The notes under the pieces are model-generated. The model was not told the origin of the DNA and did not search any database. It worked only from the letters and a program-made list of their open reading frames with translations. Below, piece after piece: positions 30,815 to 43,551 of a stretch of DNA of 64,000 nt. The position numbers were made by a program, and so were the translations under genes. Position 1 is the first letter of the stretch, and each line of letters opens with the position of its first letter. Source of the DNA: Turritopsis dohrnii. Taxonomy: Eukaryota; Cnidaria; Hydrozoa; Anthoathecata; Oceaniidae. The stretch spans positions 124,001-188,000 of the forward strand of contig BQMF02000138.1 of NCBI GenBank assembly GCA_027922465.2, in the 5' to 3' direction.

Positions 30815-33800
30815 ATGGCGGATAGAAAAGGCGGTGAGAAAACTGGCAAAGACAAGTCGAAGATGATTAACAATAGGTCTGGGAAAACTTTGCCTCAGCA
30901 AGATATTTGTGTTGGTGAGGAGCTCAAGATTGCTGTTAGTGTTGCAATTGAACGTTTTCGAACAAACGAGGAAGAGAAGCATTTGGAATTCCCTTCTTCG
31001 CTTACAGCTAATGAGCGAGCGTATGTCCACCGATATTGTAAAGACCTTGGTCTTATCTCTAAAAGTCGCGGTAAAGGAAACAAGAGATTTCTAACCGTTT
31101 ATAAGGTTAAAGAAGAATCTGTAACAGTTGACGGTTGGTTTAATATAACGAAACACAGTGCAAATGCTATAAATTCACTGTTAACTAGTTTTCCAGTTAC
31201 AAGTCGCGACAGACATGAATTGTCAGGTCAAAAACTACATAAAAATATTGTCACAGAGCAGAGTAAAATTCTTGCTCGAGAAAATAGGCTTGTACTTGGG
31301 AGTAGTCCCCATATACCCCCAGAGCCAAAACCGACAGAGTCAAACAAATTTGCAATTAATTTGCCAATATTTGCACACAAGGAAGAAATCTTGAAGAATG
31401 TTGCAGAAAATCAGGTTGTATTTATTGCTGGAGAAACTGGTTCTGGAAAGACTACTCAGGTATTTTTATGGCTTATTCTTTTTTGTAGCTCTTTTCATCT
31501 GGATAAAAGTAGGACAGATAAAATAAAACTAAGTCCAAACAACATATTGTGTATATACAATATCTGGTACCAAAATCATATACACAACAAGAGTTTTCTA
31601 ATTTTCTTATATTTCGATTTTCAACAAAATCATCATCAAAGTGTTAACAAACAGTTCTAGTTCTAATATTTAAAACAAACTCAATTCTTTTGAGGCCATT
31701 AATCAACAGTTTAATTTAGGACACAATTGCTTAATGTTAAGAGCTTCTTTGATCAGTAAAATGTTCCAATTATTACTTTTCTCAATTATCCGTACATTAT
31801 CACATACATTATCATGTGATGAGCGTAGATTGACAGATTGATGATTTCTAGATTGATGGTTTGAAACATCATTGAAGAGAGGTCGTCATGGAGATTACTA
31901 ATGCCAATTCTATGTTGAACATGATCGATATGCTTATGTACGGCACTATTTTTGTTTAGCCGGGCATCTTCCTTTACACGTTCATGGAGATTTCTTTCAG
32001 TCTTTCCGATGTAGCTGTCAAGACAACCAGGACACAAAAACTCGTAAACAGTAGACGAATTAAACAATAATGGAATTTGTGTCTTTTGTGTTTGTGAAAA
32101 ATGCAATTTTAGTGATGTCGTAAGTTGTTTAAAACAAGCAAATAAATCTTTTTGGCAACAACATTTAATTATTTTCTTCATACAAGATTTCGCCGATTTG
32201 CCGATTTTATCCTATAGATATGGATACCTGAACAAAATGATAACATTATCACTTTCTTGTTTCTCAGTAGACAACTTGGACGGAGCACATATGCGCACAG
32301 CACGATTAACAAGACGACTGCGTAGCCAAGCAGTACGATAGTGCCAGGGCACATAATTAGAAAAATGAGTATAAAGACCAGCCTTCTCCTTTTAAAAATA
32401 CCATGCGTGCGGTAACATGCACTCGTAAAATTTCCTGCGCGTGCGATTCGTACCAGTGCGATCTGATATTTTACGTGATTGGAAAATATATCTCATTTTA
32501 ATAACTTTAATAACGTTTAATAACGTTAAAATCATACGCTATGCCCACGAACAAAGGATTTTTTCACACGGTGATGACAAATCGGCGCGTGCAATCAAAT
32601 GTACGCCTAGGACTTTTTACGCGTGTGATAGCGCGTGCGCGTGCGATCGCACTCGTCAAAAGGAGAAGACTGAAAGACCCGTGTTTGTGTCTTTTCTGAA
32701 GATGGTGATTCCTTCAGTACAAACCTCTAAGTCTTTAAAGTGATCGACAGTGTAAGCTAGGATCAAATTTGTTCAACTTGTCATGAATGAAAGGAACATC
32801 TACAGCCTTTACCACAATTTAAGTATCATCTACGTATCTCGACCATAGAATTTGATGAACCCATCTTTAACTAAATTGTCAATCAATGTTCTTTCCAATT
32901 CAGTCATTATTCTATTTGCAAGAACAGGACCTAAGGAGGATCCCATACTTACACCATCTTTTTGTTCGTAAACTTTCTCATTGGAAAGAAATGCAGTTTT
33001 TTAAAAGTGTCCAAAATCTTGTACACAATGTTGTTCGGAGTTGTGTTTTCCTTAGATAGCTTGCGACTAACATTTTTATTTGACTTGATAAGGCAGATTT
33101 TAACAATGCATATAATCAGTGTCTTTCAGAGGCAGTTAAGACCAACTGACTTCTAATTTTGACTGCCATTTTTAATGGATAACACCATGTAACCCAGTAC
33201 ACAATCAATTATTTCTAAAATGTTGATCACAGATATATAATATCAATACAATGTTTTTAAGTAGTGCTTTAAAGTCCATTTTAACGGTTGAAAGTCATCT
33301 AAGTGCATTTGACCATCACATGAACATTCTACCCTATTAGGCCAGGAATTGTTAATAGCAGCTATAAGATTTGAATCAATGAAAACTCTTTCAAAAAAAA
33401 TGCAAAAATAGAATAAATTTCTACTGAAATGTTTCAATTAATCCTAACAATGATTATTCAGCCAGTTTTTGGAGTTAGAATCATTAACTGCTTTAATCTG
33501 CTATTAGCTAGTTAGTTCCCAATGATGAAATCATTTTTAATCTCAGTCTTCAGTAAAAAAAAATCTATATCTTGTAGTTTATATACAGAGCTTTTCTTCA
33601 TAGGTAGGCCAATATATTTTGGAAAACCACAGAGAAGAGAAAACACCCTGCAGAATAATATGTACTCAACCAAGACGACTGTCTGCAATATCTGTTGCTG
33701 AAAGGGTTGCTGCAGAGAGAGGGGAACGAGTCGGCCAGACAATTGGATATCAAATTCGGCTGGAGAGCAAGCTGTCACAAAATACGTTGCTGCAATTTTG

Positions 33801-36800
33801 TACAAATGGGATCCTATTAAGACTGCTAATGGTTGGTCATAAGTGTCTGTCGAATATAACTCACATCATTGTTGACGAGATTCACGAACGTGACGCATTG
33901 AGTGATTACCTATTGATTTCCTTGCGAGACCTATTGAAAAGTTACAAAAAATTGAAAGTGATTTTAATGAGTGCAGCATTGAATATTGAATTGTTTAAAA
34001 GTTATTTTGGTGCTTGTCCGTTCATAAACATTCCTGGTTCATGTTTTGAAGTGAAATCTTACTTTCTTGAACATGTGTTAAAACAAACAGGATACTTGAA
34101 TAAAGGTATGAGAAAGATGTTACAGGATAATGATAAAAACTTGTTCAAATCTTTTGATGAGGAAAGCTCAGACTCTAAAAGTTATGAAGCATGCAGTGCA
34201 ACTTCTTCTACTGCGACTGACATTATGAACTTGGGAAAGACAGATTCAATTGATAAAAAGTCTGAAGTAAGCAAGACCGATGCTGAAAGTGACGTGGAAA
34301 TTGAGATTGAAAGCGACAAAGAAGATAAAGGGAGGTAAGTTTTTTTTCGATCTGTCTGCCATGAACAGGTTTTTCCGTTTATTTGCATCTTATTCATGGA
34401 AATAAAGCTACTTCATCAAAGTTTGACTTAAGAATGAATTGAAAAATTTTGATTTTTTTGAGTTTTTTAAGGCATTTCAGAACTTAACATTCTCTATTAA
34501 CAAATTGCAATCAAAATCAGCATGGCACACATGCATGACACAAAGACAACTTTAGTATGCTTTCAAAAAGTCATTAAAGAAGGTTCAACTGGGAGTATAT
34601 TTCAAGGATGACAACTTGTTTTCGTTAATTTTCATATTTTTATATAGATATTTTTTTACTTTTTTGTTTCTTGTAAATATTCCTATAGTGAACTTAAAAC
34701 AGACACGACTGGAGAAGATGGAACAAAGAGACTTGAATTTTCAGAGGAGATTCTAGAGGAAATCGAAAAAATCGACATCCACAACACTGATGAAAATGAG
34801 TTGCTTGATGATCTAACAGAACAAGATGATGATTGTGTGCAACAAGACGATGTGATTGATGACATTGTGGAAGTTTCAGAAGAGATGAACACTGCCTTGG
34901 CCCAAGCATGGTTGAATGGCGACGAAGAAGCTTTTGACCAAATCCTACATCTGATAATGAACGAAAATATACCTATCGATTATCAACATTCGGAAACTAA
35001 GATGACATCTCTGATAGTTGCTGCGGCAAGAGGAAATATCACTCTCACAGAGCAATTGATTGAACTTGGTGCCAATATAGACATATGTGACCCAAAAAAT
35101 AACAGAAATGCTTGCGGTTGGGCCAGACTTTTTAACCGGGATCAAGTTGCTGACTTTCTTGAGGGTTAGAATTTAGAATTAACAAATTATGATTTACAAT
35201 TCTTGCTGCAAATACACTATTGGAACTAAAAAAAACATTTTTTTGTTTAGATGTGATGGCAGGACAAAGTAATGAGACCAACAACAAAACGGCAGAAGTA
35301 GTGGAAAGTGCTATAGATGAGAATGATCGCAGAAGACTTCAACTTTATCATAAATCGTTTGATGACCAAAAGGTGGACATCAGTCTAATCATGGCTTTGT
35401 TAAATCAAATATGTACAGGTCCCGCATCATTACAAGGTTAGTAATTTCTGCTTTCATTAATTTCTGGTTTCATATCTTCAGTTCTTGATCAGTATTAGTT
35501 AAACAAGCACATTTTTTCTTTTGTCTACTCAATATTTTGAGGCTAATGGTTGGTTATAGGTGCCATCTTGATTTTCCTACCTGGCTATGATGAAATAATG
35601 GCATTAGCAGACAGACTGTCCGAGGATGAAGAATTCTCCAAGAAAGCCAAGTATCAAATACTCATGTTACATTCTATGCTGCCGCCAAATAACCAACGAA
35701 AGGTGTTCGGAAAACCACCAACAGGTATTTACATAGAGCAAAGTTATTATGCATACAATCTGAGTGCTGCATCCCTCATTTGAACACATATATTTGAATA
35801 AAGGCAGCACTTGGTAAATTGGAGCCTAATCCACTTCAACTCTTTACTAGTTAGGATTGCAATTTATTCATTTTGATAACATTCTTCCATCTTATCATTT
35901 ATAGTGAGCTTTTGTTTCCATTGCATAAACTACATTAGAAAATTAGAAATTGCGATGGTATCTGTTTTGATATTAATTTCATGAAATAGTGTAGCTGTAG
36001 TTTTACTCGGCCTTTATGGTACTGTCAGTAAAAGACTGAAATATATCTAATAACTATTTATTCCATGGTTGAATTTCTTTTATCATTTTTTATGCTATTC
36101 ATTTCTTTGTTTATTTTTTTTATTTTTTTTTTTTTATTTTGTCTGCAGGAGTACGAAAAATTATACTTTCCACGAACATTGCTGAAACGAGTGTGACCAT
36201 AGAAGATATCGTTTATGTGATTGATTCAGGAAAAGTAAAAGAGAAGAGCCATGATGCTATAAGTGGCATTTCCACTTTAAGAACTGTTTGGATCTCAAAA
36301 GCCAGTGCAATTCAACGTAGAGGTATATTTGTATGATGTAATTCAACTTGTTACCTTGAACATAATTATAGCACTTCCATGTACATAAAATTTTCTCTTT
36401 AATTGACTGATGGGTGAATGTCTTTGCAATATCTTTGCACTGAAGTTTTTCCTGAGATTTTAAAGTTTTTCTGAAACCAATGAATGTTGTGTTTTTGCGT
36501 GACAAGTTCTTTAGTAAATTGAGGATACAAATGTAATTCATAAGTTAAAATCTGCCACATTGTTATTCTTATAAGGTCGAGCTGGACGTTGTCTTGCTGG
36601 CATCTGTTACCATCTGTTCAGTCAAGATCGTTTCCATCATTTTCAAATGTACCAAGATGCTGAGATACTTCGTGTACCAATACACGAACTGTGTCTCCAA
36701 ACCAAAATGCTAGCACCTGTGAATGTGCCTATCAGTGATTATCTATCAAAAGCACCAGAGCCACCTTCGAATTTGATGATTCGTAACTCAATCAGGATGC

Positions 36801-39800
36801 TGAAGACAATCAGTGCTCTAGGTAAAACCCAGTGTGCAAATTTGTTGAAAAATCACTGTGAATGAGTGTATTTCTATAGAAATGAACACACTATTTCAAT
36901 AAAAATGCTCTTCATCGCAGTGACTTTTTGATGATTTTGCCCACTAAGAAGCTCTCATTATGCCTGGCCTGAAACCTGAATTCAGCCTTTTTTTTGAACT
37001 GTTGACAGGATTTGAAAAGTGTAAAGTGTGTTTACAGTGAAATCAGTTATTTCCTCACAGGGAAAGTTTATTATGACTAAGGGACAAGACAAAGTAATAT
37101 GAGATGGTTTCGATAGTATCAGATAGGTGAATTTTGCTGTAAAGTGAATGGCTTCTGTTGTAAAGTGGATGCAAACTCCATTGTCTTGTCATAAGCATGC
37201 TACAATTCCGTCAAGGCAGCGATTTTTTCCACCTTTCTCATTTGAGCCTTTTAATCCTTTCACATCCATCGTTGTTTTTAGACGATAACGAAGATATCAC
37301 AGATCTGGGCAAACTATTGGTAGAACTACCTATTGATCCGCAACTGGGGAAAATCATTCTCATGGGGATGGTCTTGAAATGTTTGGAACCTGCCATAATC
37401 ATTGCTTGTTGTTCCTCATACAAGGAACCATGTACGGGTTTGTTTCACCAACCAGATGAAATAGTTCTGATGGCGACTACAACATTTTCTTTCTTTCTTC
37501 CTCATAGTTCTTCTTCCAACGTTCGCTGCACTTAAAGCATTCGCTTCAGCTGCAAAATTGAAATTGAGCTCAGATTCTTCGAGCGACCATATAGCGATGT
37601 TACGTGCATTTCAAGGATGGCAGAAGGCGAAACGGGAGGGACGCGATAAGTTGTATTGTCACAGAAACTACATTTCTCCAGGTAATTTCCATTTCTTTCC
37701 ATATAGAGATTTTAGCATTCGTCAGAAATTTTGACATACAATGTGCCCGTCATTGTTAACGACAGGTTGTGTCAAATCTGAAATGTCAGGTTGTTGTGTC
37801 GAAAGTATTTAGAAAGCCGTCGTTCGTCCATTTGTTCAAAAGAACCCTCTACTTTAAAGAATAGAAACGCCCCTTAACGCATGTGGTTTGGAATACTAGT
37901 AAGCCACAACCCAGTTGACAAAAAGTCACTGCGATGGAGAGCAATTTTATTGAAATTGTGTGTATATTTCTATAGAAATGCACTCCTTCGCAGAGATTTT
38001 TTAACAATTATGTCGGCTGGGAAGTGTGTGTTTTCTAAGGGTGAATTTTTAGGAACGATGGAAATGGTGCAGGGAATGAGACACCAGATCTTATCTCAAC
38101 TTCGTAACTTGGGTCTGGTCAGATCACGTGGTTCAGGAGATCTAAAAGATTTGAACAGCAATAGCAACAACTGGTCGGTTGTCAAGGCGGCAGTCGGTGC
38201 TGGAATGTATCCAAATTTCATCAAGGTGTGGTGATTTTTTTTTTTTAATAGGAAATAAAATAGTTATTGTTGACCACTTGAGCAGTTTTCCTTTATTTGG
38301 TAGTCCACCATTTCTTCAGACAACCTTTTTGGCCACATACATCCAGATCGTGTTGTTGTAATATTAAGGCAATATTTCGCCATCCTTTTTATTTCGCCAT
38401 AAATTTTTCGGTTATGATTTATTGACGGATAAACTATCCAGATTTTGATTGGTTTATATCAAGTCAAACTTCGAACCAGCTATAGAAATTTTCAAGATTG
38501 ATCCTTTACTACTTGAGTGAATGCTATTTTAATTCTATCTTTTATAGGTAGATCGAGATAATTTAGTGTTGGTTTCCGAACGAGAGAAGAAAGTGAACAT
38601 CCACAATTCTTCGGTTGTCATGGCGAAAGACGAGGACAAAGTGCAGAGTACCAGAGCGAAAAAGCTGAAATCAATCGTTTCCAGTCTCCCGTTTGATTGG
38701 TTGGCTTACGAAGAACTCTCACGTTTGTACTACTCGGTACAGATACGCACTGTGTCTGTACTATCACCGCTTGCTGTAGCCTTGGTCGGAGGTCCGTGCC
38801 TGTCTTACGAGCACAGTTGCTTAAGGTTGAAGTCTAGTCGAGATAAAGGTCAGTCTGTGTTCATTGTGTTCCTTAACAGGTGAAGACATTGTGGTTTTTT
38901 CTCACGTTTTTCTTCTTCAATTGAATTAACGAATAGAAGTATGATGAAGAGTGAAACGGAAACACGAAGTTGTTCGAAATGCACAAGTTGATTGGGTCAC
39001 ATGTGACGTGTAGTCTGGTGAAAACACGCAGTGTATTCCCGCCTTCAACAAACTAAATACATTAAACTCACTCTCTAATTCGATCATCGAAGGGATTGAC
39101 AAAAGCGTTCGATTTATGGAAAGTTCATTTTACAAAGAAATGATAGGTGAAGGGACCATGAAATTCGTTCGAATAAGAGAAAGTTCGAATTATGGAGGTT
39201 CGGAGATTCGACTGTAAACGATTTTACGGGCTTGTTTTCGGAGTGGGATATCCCCCTTTCAAACATTTTCATGGACACATTTTCGCTCCAACCCGAACTT
39301 CTCCGATGCAAGATAGAATAGTTTTGAGGTTTTTGATGTGATAGATAAATATTTGAAAGCCTGAAACTTTCTATAGCAGAACCCGGATACCCACTGACTG
39401 GAGTAATGTTTCTGTTCTCGTCACACAAAAAATGTCGCTCGCGAAAATGCCTGCTATAAGTGCCAGAACATAACATGTCTTTTTAAGAAAACGGTCATGC
39501 AATCTGGGCGTTTGTTCTGCAAACTACATCCACTCATGAAGGCGTTATGGCGTTATGGTCGAAAACAAGCCTCTAAATAAATATTGTAGATGTTTCATTG
39601 GTAAAACATTCATAATCAACACTAGGTGGAAATCGCCGCAATTTTAAGTGGCCGCTAATCACCACCATAAGGCCTCATTACTTTAAGGGGAGAAAGTTTC
39701 GCGATGAAAAGAAACGCGAAATTTTAGGGATTTACTTTCGCGAATGAGTGATTAAATCTATTTCGCGTAAGTTTTCCTTAAGTTTGCAGAAAAGTATGAA

Positions 39801-42056
39801 GTGTGCACTAAATTAGGTGTCTTGGAAATTATCTTTGTGCTTTCAAATTGGATGCCCGCTAAGTAATTGGAGCCAGAAATTATTTCAAATTGGATGTGCA
39901 CTAGATTAGGGGGTGCACTAATTTAGGATAAATACGGTAATACTTGTGTTGTTGAAAGAAGAATACGTGAAAAAACATGAAATTTGAGGGGTTTTTTCCG
40001 TGTGTCTTGGTTAACGATGTTTTCGCCGCGAATTGGTAAAGTTCTTGATAAATTTGGTGTACAGTCGAGTCTCGAACTCTCAGTGGATGAAAAGTTCCAG
40101 ATAGCGCCACTTTAGCGCTACTCGAGATTTATAGCGAGCTGTAAATGCTGATCAAAGTTTTTTGTTCGAGATAGTGCGAAGTTCGAGATATATTCGAGAT
40201 AACGAGAGTCTACTGTATCTGGAGAAGCCTGTCATGGATTTACTTAAAATATATGTCTAATTTCTAACAGGGCTGAACGTATTATCGCAAACTGTGTTTT
40301 AGGAAGACGAAACGGTAAAGCTCGTGAAACATTTTTCCAAGAAAGTGACAGCGAACAAGAGGAGGTTGGGGACGAGAATACTGGGACTTTCAAAATCGAC
40401 GATTGGATTACATTTTCAGCCGATGATAATTCTCTGAACTCCATCGCAATGCTGCGCATGAAGTTTTTATCATTGTTCTCGAAGCACATTCAGTTACCAA
40501 CCAAACCATGGAGTGAAGCGGATGATGCGATCGTTCAATGTATTGCTTATGCCCTCGCGAAGGAGGAGTTCGCCGTGGGAATCACCAGCCCTGTCACCAA
40601 AGATCTAGACAAATATATGAGATATGATCGAAGCGGGGAAAGGTAACTACTCATTCATGCTCTGTAAACTACTTAGGATTTAAACCAGGGGGCAAAATCG
40701 TGAACAAGTCACTGCGATGAAGAGCGTTTTTATTGAAATAGTGTATATAGAAATGCACTCTTTTGCATTCTTATAACAAATTTGCCCACTGGGAGGAGGA
40801 GATCTCTGCAGATACAATTGTTTGCAAAGATTGAAAAAGACGTCATTCATGAAATGGTGTATCTCTTTGTGTGTGTTAGTCTCCATATGGTACGCTCTGT
40901 AATGTGATCTACTCTCTCTTATATGATTAACTAACGATATGCTTAGCTCTCTTATGTTATTTAGTCATCGTATGTCGAGCTCACTCGTTAAATTGAATGG
41001 AGCATGTTTTCAATTTGAATTTCATTCACATGCAGGTACCCAGAACGAGGCTATCGTAATGACTCGCATTCTTCGAGGGGTAACAGCTACTCACGTGGTG
41101 GTCATTACGGCAATGAGTCACGTGGTAGACGAAGGTTTCAAAATTCTCGGCAATATCGTCGGCGTCACTATAGCGACGACAAATCATCTGACGAGGATAG
41201 CACGTCCATCGACGACGGTGGTAAGGAATCGAAACAGCGGGAAAAAAGCTTCTTCATCATCAAGTGCAATGACGAAAAGAACATGGAGATCTCGTTCAAT
41301 CGTGGCATTTGGGCAACCACAAAAGGCAACGAGAAAAAATTGAATCGAGCTTTCCATAAGTCGCAAATGGTTTGTCTAATCTTCTCGATCCAAGGAAGCG
41401 GGCATTTCCAGGGCGTGGCTAAAATGACCAGTGGAATCGGCAATCGGCGTTGCGATGACTTTGGCTCGGCTAATCTAGGTGGTGTGTTCGACGTGGAGTG
41501 GATTTATAAAAAGGATATAGCTTTCCAGCAGACACAGCATTTATGCAACCCATGGAATGATAACAAGAAAGTCCAGATCAGTCGCGACACACAAGAGTTA
41601 GAACCGTCTGTCGGTGAAGCTCTAGTTGCGTTATGGAATACGTCTCCCGAATCGCCTCTCTCACCACAAGCAAAGCGTCCACAGTCACAGTCACCTGTCG
41701 AAGGTGTACTCGAGGAAAACGTCAATCAAGTTTACCCTATGCCCGAGATGTATGATGAAAACGAGGCTCCGTATGTAGATGGTTATCCACTGTATAGTCC
41801 TCCGCCCTTCTCACCGCAATTCATGCCTGAATTTCAACCAGTACCGCCTCATTATGCTGCGCCCCACATGGCGTATCAACAACCATACCCTGTCTATGGT
41901 CCTGCGACGGGAATGCCGCCACCATATCGGCAAGAATATTACCAGTTCCAATATCCGCCACAGCGCCGTGGCGCGCCATCTGACATTTATGGGCGTAGTG
42001 GTGGACAGTATGAAAGTCCGCGCCAGGACTCTCGTCGTAACAACACGTTTCGGTAA
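30815..42056 (+). CDS. YTHDC2: YTHDC2-type 3'-5' RNA helicase and m6A reader
   Basis: Thirteen exons with GT/AG ends: 30815-31459, 33604-34334, 34689-35164, 35251-35436, 35560-35724, 36149-36322, 36576-36821, 37282-37431, 37508-37681, 38053-38225, 38548-38848, 40303-40642, 41036-42056. They total 4782 nt (1593 residues) with all phases closing. Domains: R3H (about 25-95, ERAYVHRY); DEAH helicase with GETGSGKT (206-213), TQPRR, DEIH (306-309) and SAA (338-340); ankyrin repeats inserted between the RecA lobes (exon 3); STNIAETS and QRRGRAGR (exons 6-7); HA2 and OB fold (exons 7-11); YTH (about 1325-1457; [15 protein letters not shown] [19 protein letters not shown]). In mammals the protein binds m6A RNA and drives germ cells into meiosis. 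The start ATG has a good context (AACATGGCG). A 136-residue Pro/Tyr-rich tail after YTH is unlike the short human end. Confidence 0.95.
31786..33440 (-). mobile_element. Penelope-like element, antisense in YTHDC2 intron 1
   Basis: On the minus strand the core of a reverse transcriptase is readable at about 32955-32815 (SMGSSLGPV, then FIKFYGR just before a frameshifted YVDD). Upstream pieces lie to 33440. At 32181-31786 is an open frame with [20 protein letters not shown], the GIY-YIG nuclease module that follows the polymerase in Penelope-like elements. Several frame breaks and an inserted TIR element (32383-32668) show it is inactive. It sits wholly inside the first YTHDC2 intron, opposite in orientation. 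Confidence 0.8.
32383..32668. mobile_element. GC-rich TIR insertion inside the Penelope element
   Basis: CTTCTCCTTTT and AAAAGGAGAAG form 11-bp inverted ends around 286 bp that separate the nuclease and polymerase parts. The interior is rich in GTGCG motifs (CATGCGTGCGG, GCGCGTGCGATTCG, GTGCGATCGCAC), unlike its AT-rich surroundings. No target duplication is obvious. Confidence 0.5.
36828..36945. mobile_element. Palindromic MITE, copy 3 (YTHDC2 intron 7)
   Basis: CCCAGTGTGCAAATTTGTTG to GATGATTTTGCCCACT. Its left end is only seven bases from the 5' splice site of exon 7 (GTAAAA at 36822). Confidence 0.9.
37910..38021. mobile_element. Palindromic MITE, copy 4 (YTHDC2 intron 9)
   Basis: CCCAGTTGACAAAAAGTCAC to AATTATGTCGGCTGGG. 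Its right end lies about 30 bp before the exon 10 acceptor (AG at 38051-38052), so branch point and polypyrimidine tract must fall in or next to it. Confidence 0.9.
39070..39216. mobile_element. Pogo-like MITE, worn copy (YTHDC2 intron 11)
   Basis: TCTCTAATTCGATCATCG on the left pairs with GAATTATGGAGGTTCGGAGA on the right, then CGACTGTA at the end; the left terminus is lost. Confidence 0.5.
40062..40215. mobile_element. Pogo-like MITE (YTHDC2 intron 11)
   Basis: CAGTCGAGTCTCGAACTCTC and, inverted, CAGTAGACTCTCGTTATCTC are terminal repeats with TA outside both ends. The 154-bp interior repeats TTCGAGATA motifs. Confidence 0.8.
40685..40793. mobile_element. Palindromic MITE, copy 5 (YTHDC2 intron 12)
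   Basis: CCAGGGGGCAAAATCGTGAA to ACAAATTTGCCCACTGGG, orientation inverted relative to copies 3 and 4, 42 bp after the exon 12 donor. Confidence 0.85.
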
Positions 42057-42963
42057 ACCTGTAACCTAGTTGCGTTTTACGTTTTACGTTTATCCAAGTC
42101 AAATTTACTCATATTGAACTTTCGAAGAAGTCTCAGATAATTCCAAAGCGAGGCTTTATATATACGTTGATGGAATAGTGGAAATATTATAGCCAGACAT
42201 GAAGTTGTTGGGCGATGATATCTTCTGCAACCTTAGTAATTAACTACCGCTTTAAGCTGAGAGCGAGGGTAAGGTTCTTATGACGTCATTGTTTATCAGC
42301 TCTATCTTGGAAACTATTGTTGTTTTTTTGTATTTTTTTTTTAGAAAAGAATTTTAATTGTATTATCATAGGCACATAAGTTTTTAGATTGGTACATTAA
42401 AAGTTGCGTCGTTCTAACGTTACAGTAGAATCCCGATCACTCTAACATTCGGTAACTCGATCCATTAGAGCTATCCTCTTGAATGCCTCGAGAAATCGAA
42501 TGTTCGAGTTATCGAGAGTTTGCTGTATGAATGAATTTTAACGGTTGGAAGGGCCGATATCATTTGTGTTGTCACTGTTGTTAATGGTCATGGTTTTTTT
42601 TTTAGTTCAGGCACATCGATAAAATCTGTCACGATTTAAATAAGGAATATTATTCGAGCTGTTTTTCAAAAACGTTTTTAAAGGAACGGAATTTTCAACG
42701 GTGATATTCGTTCATAGCAACTTGGTGCCCAGATTTCTTCTGTTCTGAAACGAGTCTCTCGCATCGTTTTAGCAAGTCCTATCGACTAAGTAGTATTGAC
42801 TAAGATATTTTATAAAGTTGTGCGACGTCTTCGAAACTTAGTTTATTGTGTTCTATAATAGTTTACGATGTATATAGATGAAAAACTCTGAAAGAGTATT
42901 CTTTGACGCTAGTTATTTATGGTGTCATTTTTTTTATCGCACAGATACTCATCTGAAAGTTTA
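42057..42963. other. YTHDC2 3' region
   Basis: No gene. The first few hundred bases are probably 3' UTR; I could not place a polyadenylation signal with confidence. A pogo-like MITE lies at 42423-42525. Confidence 0.4.
42423..42525. mobile_element. Pogo-like MITE, 103 bp
   Basis: CAGTAGAATCCCGATCAC and, inverted, CAGCAAACTCTCGATAAC are flanked by TA at 42421 and 42526. Interior GAATGTTCGAGTTATCG pairs with CATTCGGTAACTCGATC. Confidence 0.75.
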
Positions 42964-43160
42964 ATCATAGCCTTACTACTGTGAATGGTCGATTAATCCT
43001 GCCCTCTCAAATAAGCCTTGAAACTATACGCCCACATTCTCGTGCGGGCTTATTCGAGCGGTATCATAGCCTTACTACTGTGAATGATCGATTAATCCCG
43101 CCCTCTCGAATAAGCCTTGAAACTATACGCCCATATTCTCGTGCGGGCTTATTCGAAGTT
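42964..43160. repeat. Two tandem 99-bp units with an internal hairpin
   Basis: ATCATAGCCTTACTACTGTG starts units at 42964 and 43063. Each contains CGAATAAGCC and GGGCTTATTCGA, which pair over a ~30-base loop. The two units differ at a few bases only. Confidence 0.9.
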
Positions 43161-43439
43161 CCCGTAGCCTCCTTTTCGATTAAGGGGATGTAAACAAAGG
43201 TACTAAACCGTATGGATTTAATTGTTATAAATCGATTTTTCCGTGTTTTACCTCAAGCCGTTGTAGTAATATGAAAGTCGAAATATGGATGTTTTGTTTT
43301 TTCTAATAGCTTTCCTAATAAAACTTTTATATATGTTTTGGTTTTTTGTAAGATCATCATACTTTGCTGGAAGAACGAGTTCAATCTCCCGTTTTCTCTA
43401 TCCGATAGCTTATTTTGAAGGGATGCTTGTAAGAAGTAT

Positions 43440-43551
43440 CCCAGTGGGCAAAAAGTCACTGTGACGGAGAGTATTTTTATTAAAATTGTGTGTAGATTTC
43501 TATAGAAAAGCACTCCTTCGCAGAGGTTTTTTAATAAATGTGCCGGCTGGG
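43440..43551. mobile_element. Palindromic MITE, copy 6
   Basis: CCCAGTGGGCAAAAAGTCAC to AATGTGCCGGCTGGG, 112 bp, flanked by TAT/ATA-like bases. Confidence 0.9.
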
